Of a stretch of 14,383 nucleotides of DNA, positions 13,943 through 14,383 are shown piece after piece. The DNA lies in NCBI GenBank assembly GCA_014380105.1, contig JACMKL010000529.1, forward strand, positions 1 through 14,383, written 5' to 3'. The first letter of the stretch is position 1. The number at the start of each line of letters is the position of its first letter. The stretch comes from Candidatus Melainabacteria bacterium (GTDB lineage Bacteria; Cyanobacteriota; Vampirovibrionia; Obscuribacterales; Obscuribacteraceae). A program made the position numbers and the translations under genes. The notes below the pieces were generated by a model. It saw only the letters and a program-made list of their open reading frames with translations, made no database searches and was not told where the DNA came from.

Positions 13943-13968
13943 AACCCCAGGTCCGAAAACCTGGGGTT
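13943..13968 (-). terminator. Intrinsic terminator of the MDR gene
   Basis: AACCCCAGGT at 13943-13952 pairs perfectly with ACCTGGGGTT at 13959-13968 around a six-base loop. On the minus strand the stem runs into TTTTCTTTCT. It starts about 35 bases after the stop codon of the dehydrogenase/reductase gene. On the plus strand no T run follows, so it works in one direction. Confidence 0.85.
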
Positions 13969-14002
13969 CGCCACTACTCTATCTGTTTCGATTAACGTCG
14001 AA

Positions 14003-14383
14003 CTATTTGACGTTGGTTTCGCGAGCTGTTTGCGGAACGTTAGCAACAATTTTGCCGCGTACGTGACGCATGGACAATCTGACTAAAGCATCAGGAATTT
14101 CTTCCAAAGATACCGTTTCTTCAACCATCGGACGGATGCTGCCCTTAGCGGCTAATGCACCGAATTCGATACCAATGCGAGCGAGTTCTTCAAGAGCACT
14201 TTCGTCTTCTGACTTGTAAGCTCCACCGAGTGCAACTTCGTGAACAGAGATTCCTTTTTGGAAAGGAGCTTGGGACAGGTCAGGAAGACCAGCTACGCAA
14301 GCGATAGAACCATTGAGAGCCAACATTGCGAGCGATGCGGTGGCATTTTCAGAAGAGACGGTGTCGACGATGTAATCGACGCC
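14003..14383 (-). CDS. Zinc-type alcohol dehydrogenase/quinone oxidoreductase, C-terminal part
   Basis: The frame is open to the right edge of the window, so only the last 126 or so codons are seen; the start is outside. The visible part begins GVDYIVDTVSSENATASLAM, followed by LNGSIACVAG, the second half of a Rossmann fold. It ends with GSIRPMVEETVSLEEIPDAL and HVRGKIVANV. These are standard for the medium-chain dehydrogenase/reductase (MDR) superfamily, quinone-oxidoreductase branch, which uses NAD(P)H. Catalytic zinc ligands, if any, lie in the missing N-terminal half, so the substrate and the exact subfamily stay open. An ATG at 14326 is internal, not the start. The gene ends at a strong terminator. 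Confidence 0.85.
   Translation of the reverse strand, partial: GVDYIVDTVSSENATASLAMLALNGSIACVAGLPDLSQAPFQKGISVHEVALGGAYKSEDESALEELARIGIEFGALAAKGSIRPMVEETVSLEEIPDALVRLSMRHVRGKIVANVPQTARETNVK

Noticed and set aside
1..14383. CRISPR array, tRNA, rRNA, insertion sequence or prophage genes
   Set aside because: I saw no spaced repeats, cloverleaf, ribosomal sequence, transposase or phage gene anywhere in the window.

Overview
This 14.4 kb window comes from a bacterium of moderate GC content. Most genes have clear Shine-Dalgarno sites, several start with GTG or TTG, and many are tightly spaced or overlap. The gene set (uric-acid breakdown enzymes, Tad-type pilin-like proteins, a PspA/IM30 protein, a bestrophin, and several exported proteins of no known family) fits a free-living or soil-type organism from a poorly studied phylum. 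My best guess is a non-photosynthetic cyanobacterial relative (Melainabacteria/Obscuribacterales type). That is an impression from gene style and is not demonstrated by the sequence.

Layout. Bases 1-74 hold the tail of something upstream and a strong intrinsic terminator. Bases 75-362 have no gene but contain a perfect 12-base inverted repeat plus a direct copy. Bases 363-4094 (minus strand) form a ureide operon read in the order allantoinase, OHCU decarboxylase, 5-hydroxyisourate hydrolase, CitE-like DUF6986 protein. Together the first three take 5-hydroxyisourate to allantoate; neither uricase nor allantoicase is in the window. A divergent 223-base region separates this operon from an exported heavy-metal-associated (HMA-like) protein on the plus strand (4318-4815).

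Bases 4842-5744 (minus) encode two TadE-like membrane-anchored proteins. A 545-base intergenic region separates them from a divergent 709-residue TadG-like protein (6290-8419), which ends at an intrinsic terminator. From 8539 to 11918 (plus) four genes lie head to tail with gaps of 4 bases or overlaps: a small exported protein with a polyglutamine run, an exported TPR protein, an exported Cys/His-rich protein, and a Rieske non-haem iron oxygenase. This operon is the least explained part of the window and the best candidate for an undescribed system. The oxygenase has a glutamate where most ring-hydroxylating dioxygenases have the bridging aspartate, a trait known from the carnitine oxygenase CntA.

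A PspA/IM30 gene follows (11986-12666), convergent with a bestrophin-type channel gene (12682-13713, minus) that has a TTG start and a good sigma-70-like promoter. The window ends inside the 3' part of a medium-chain dehydrogenase/reductase gene (minus), which has its own terminator at 13943-13968.
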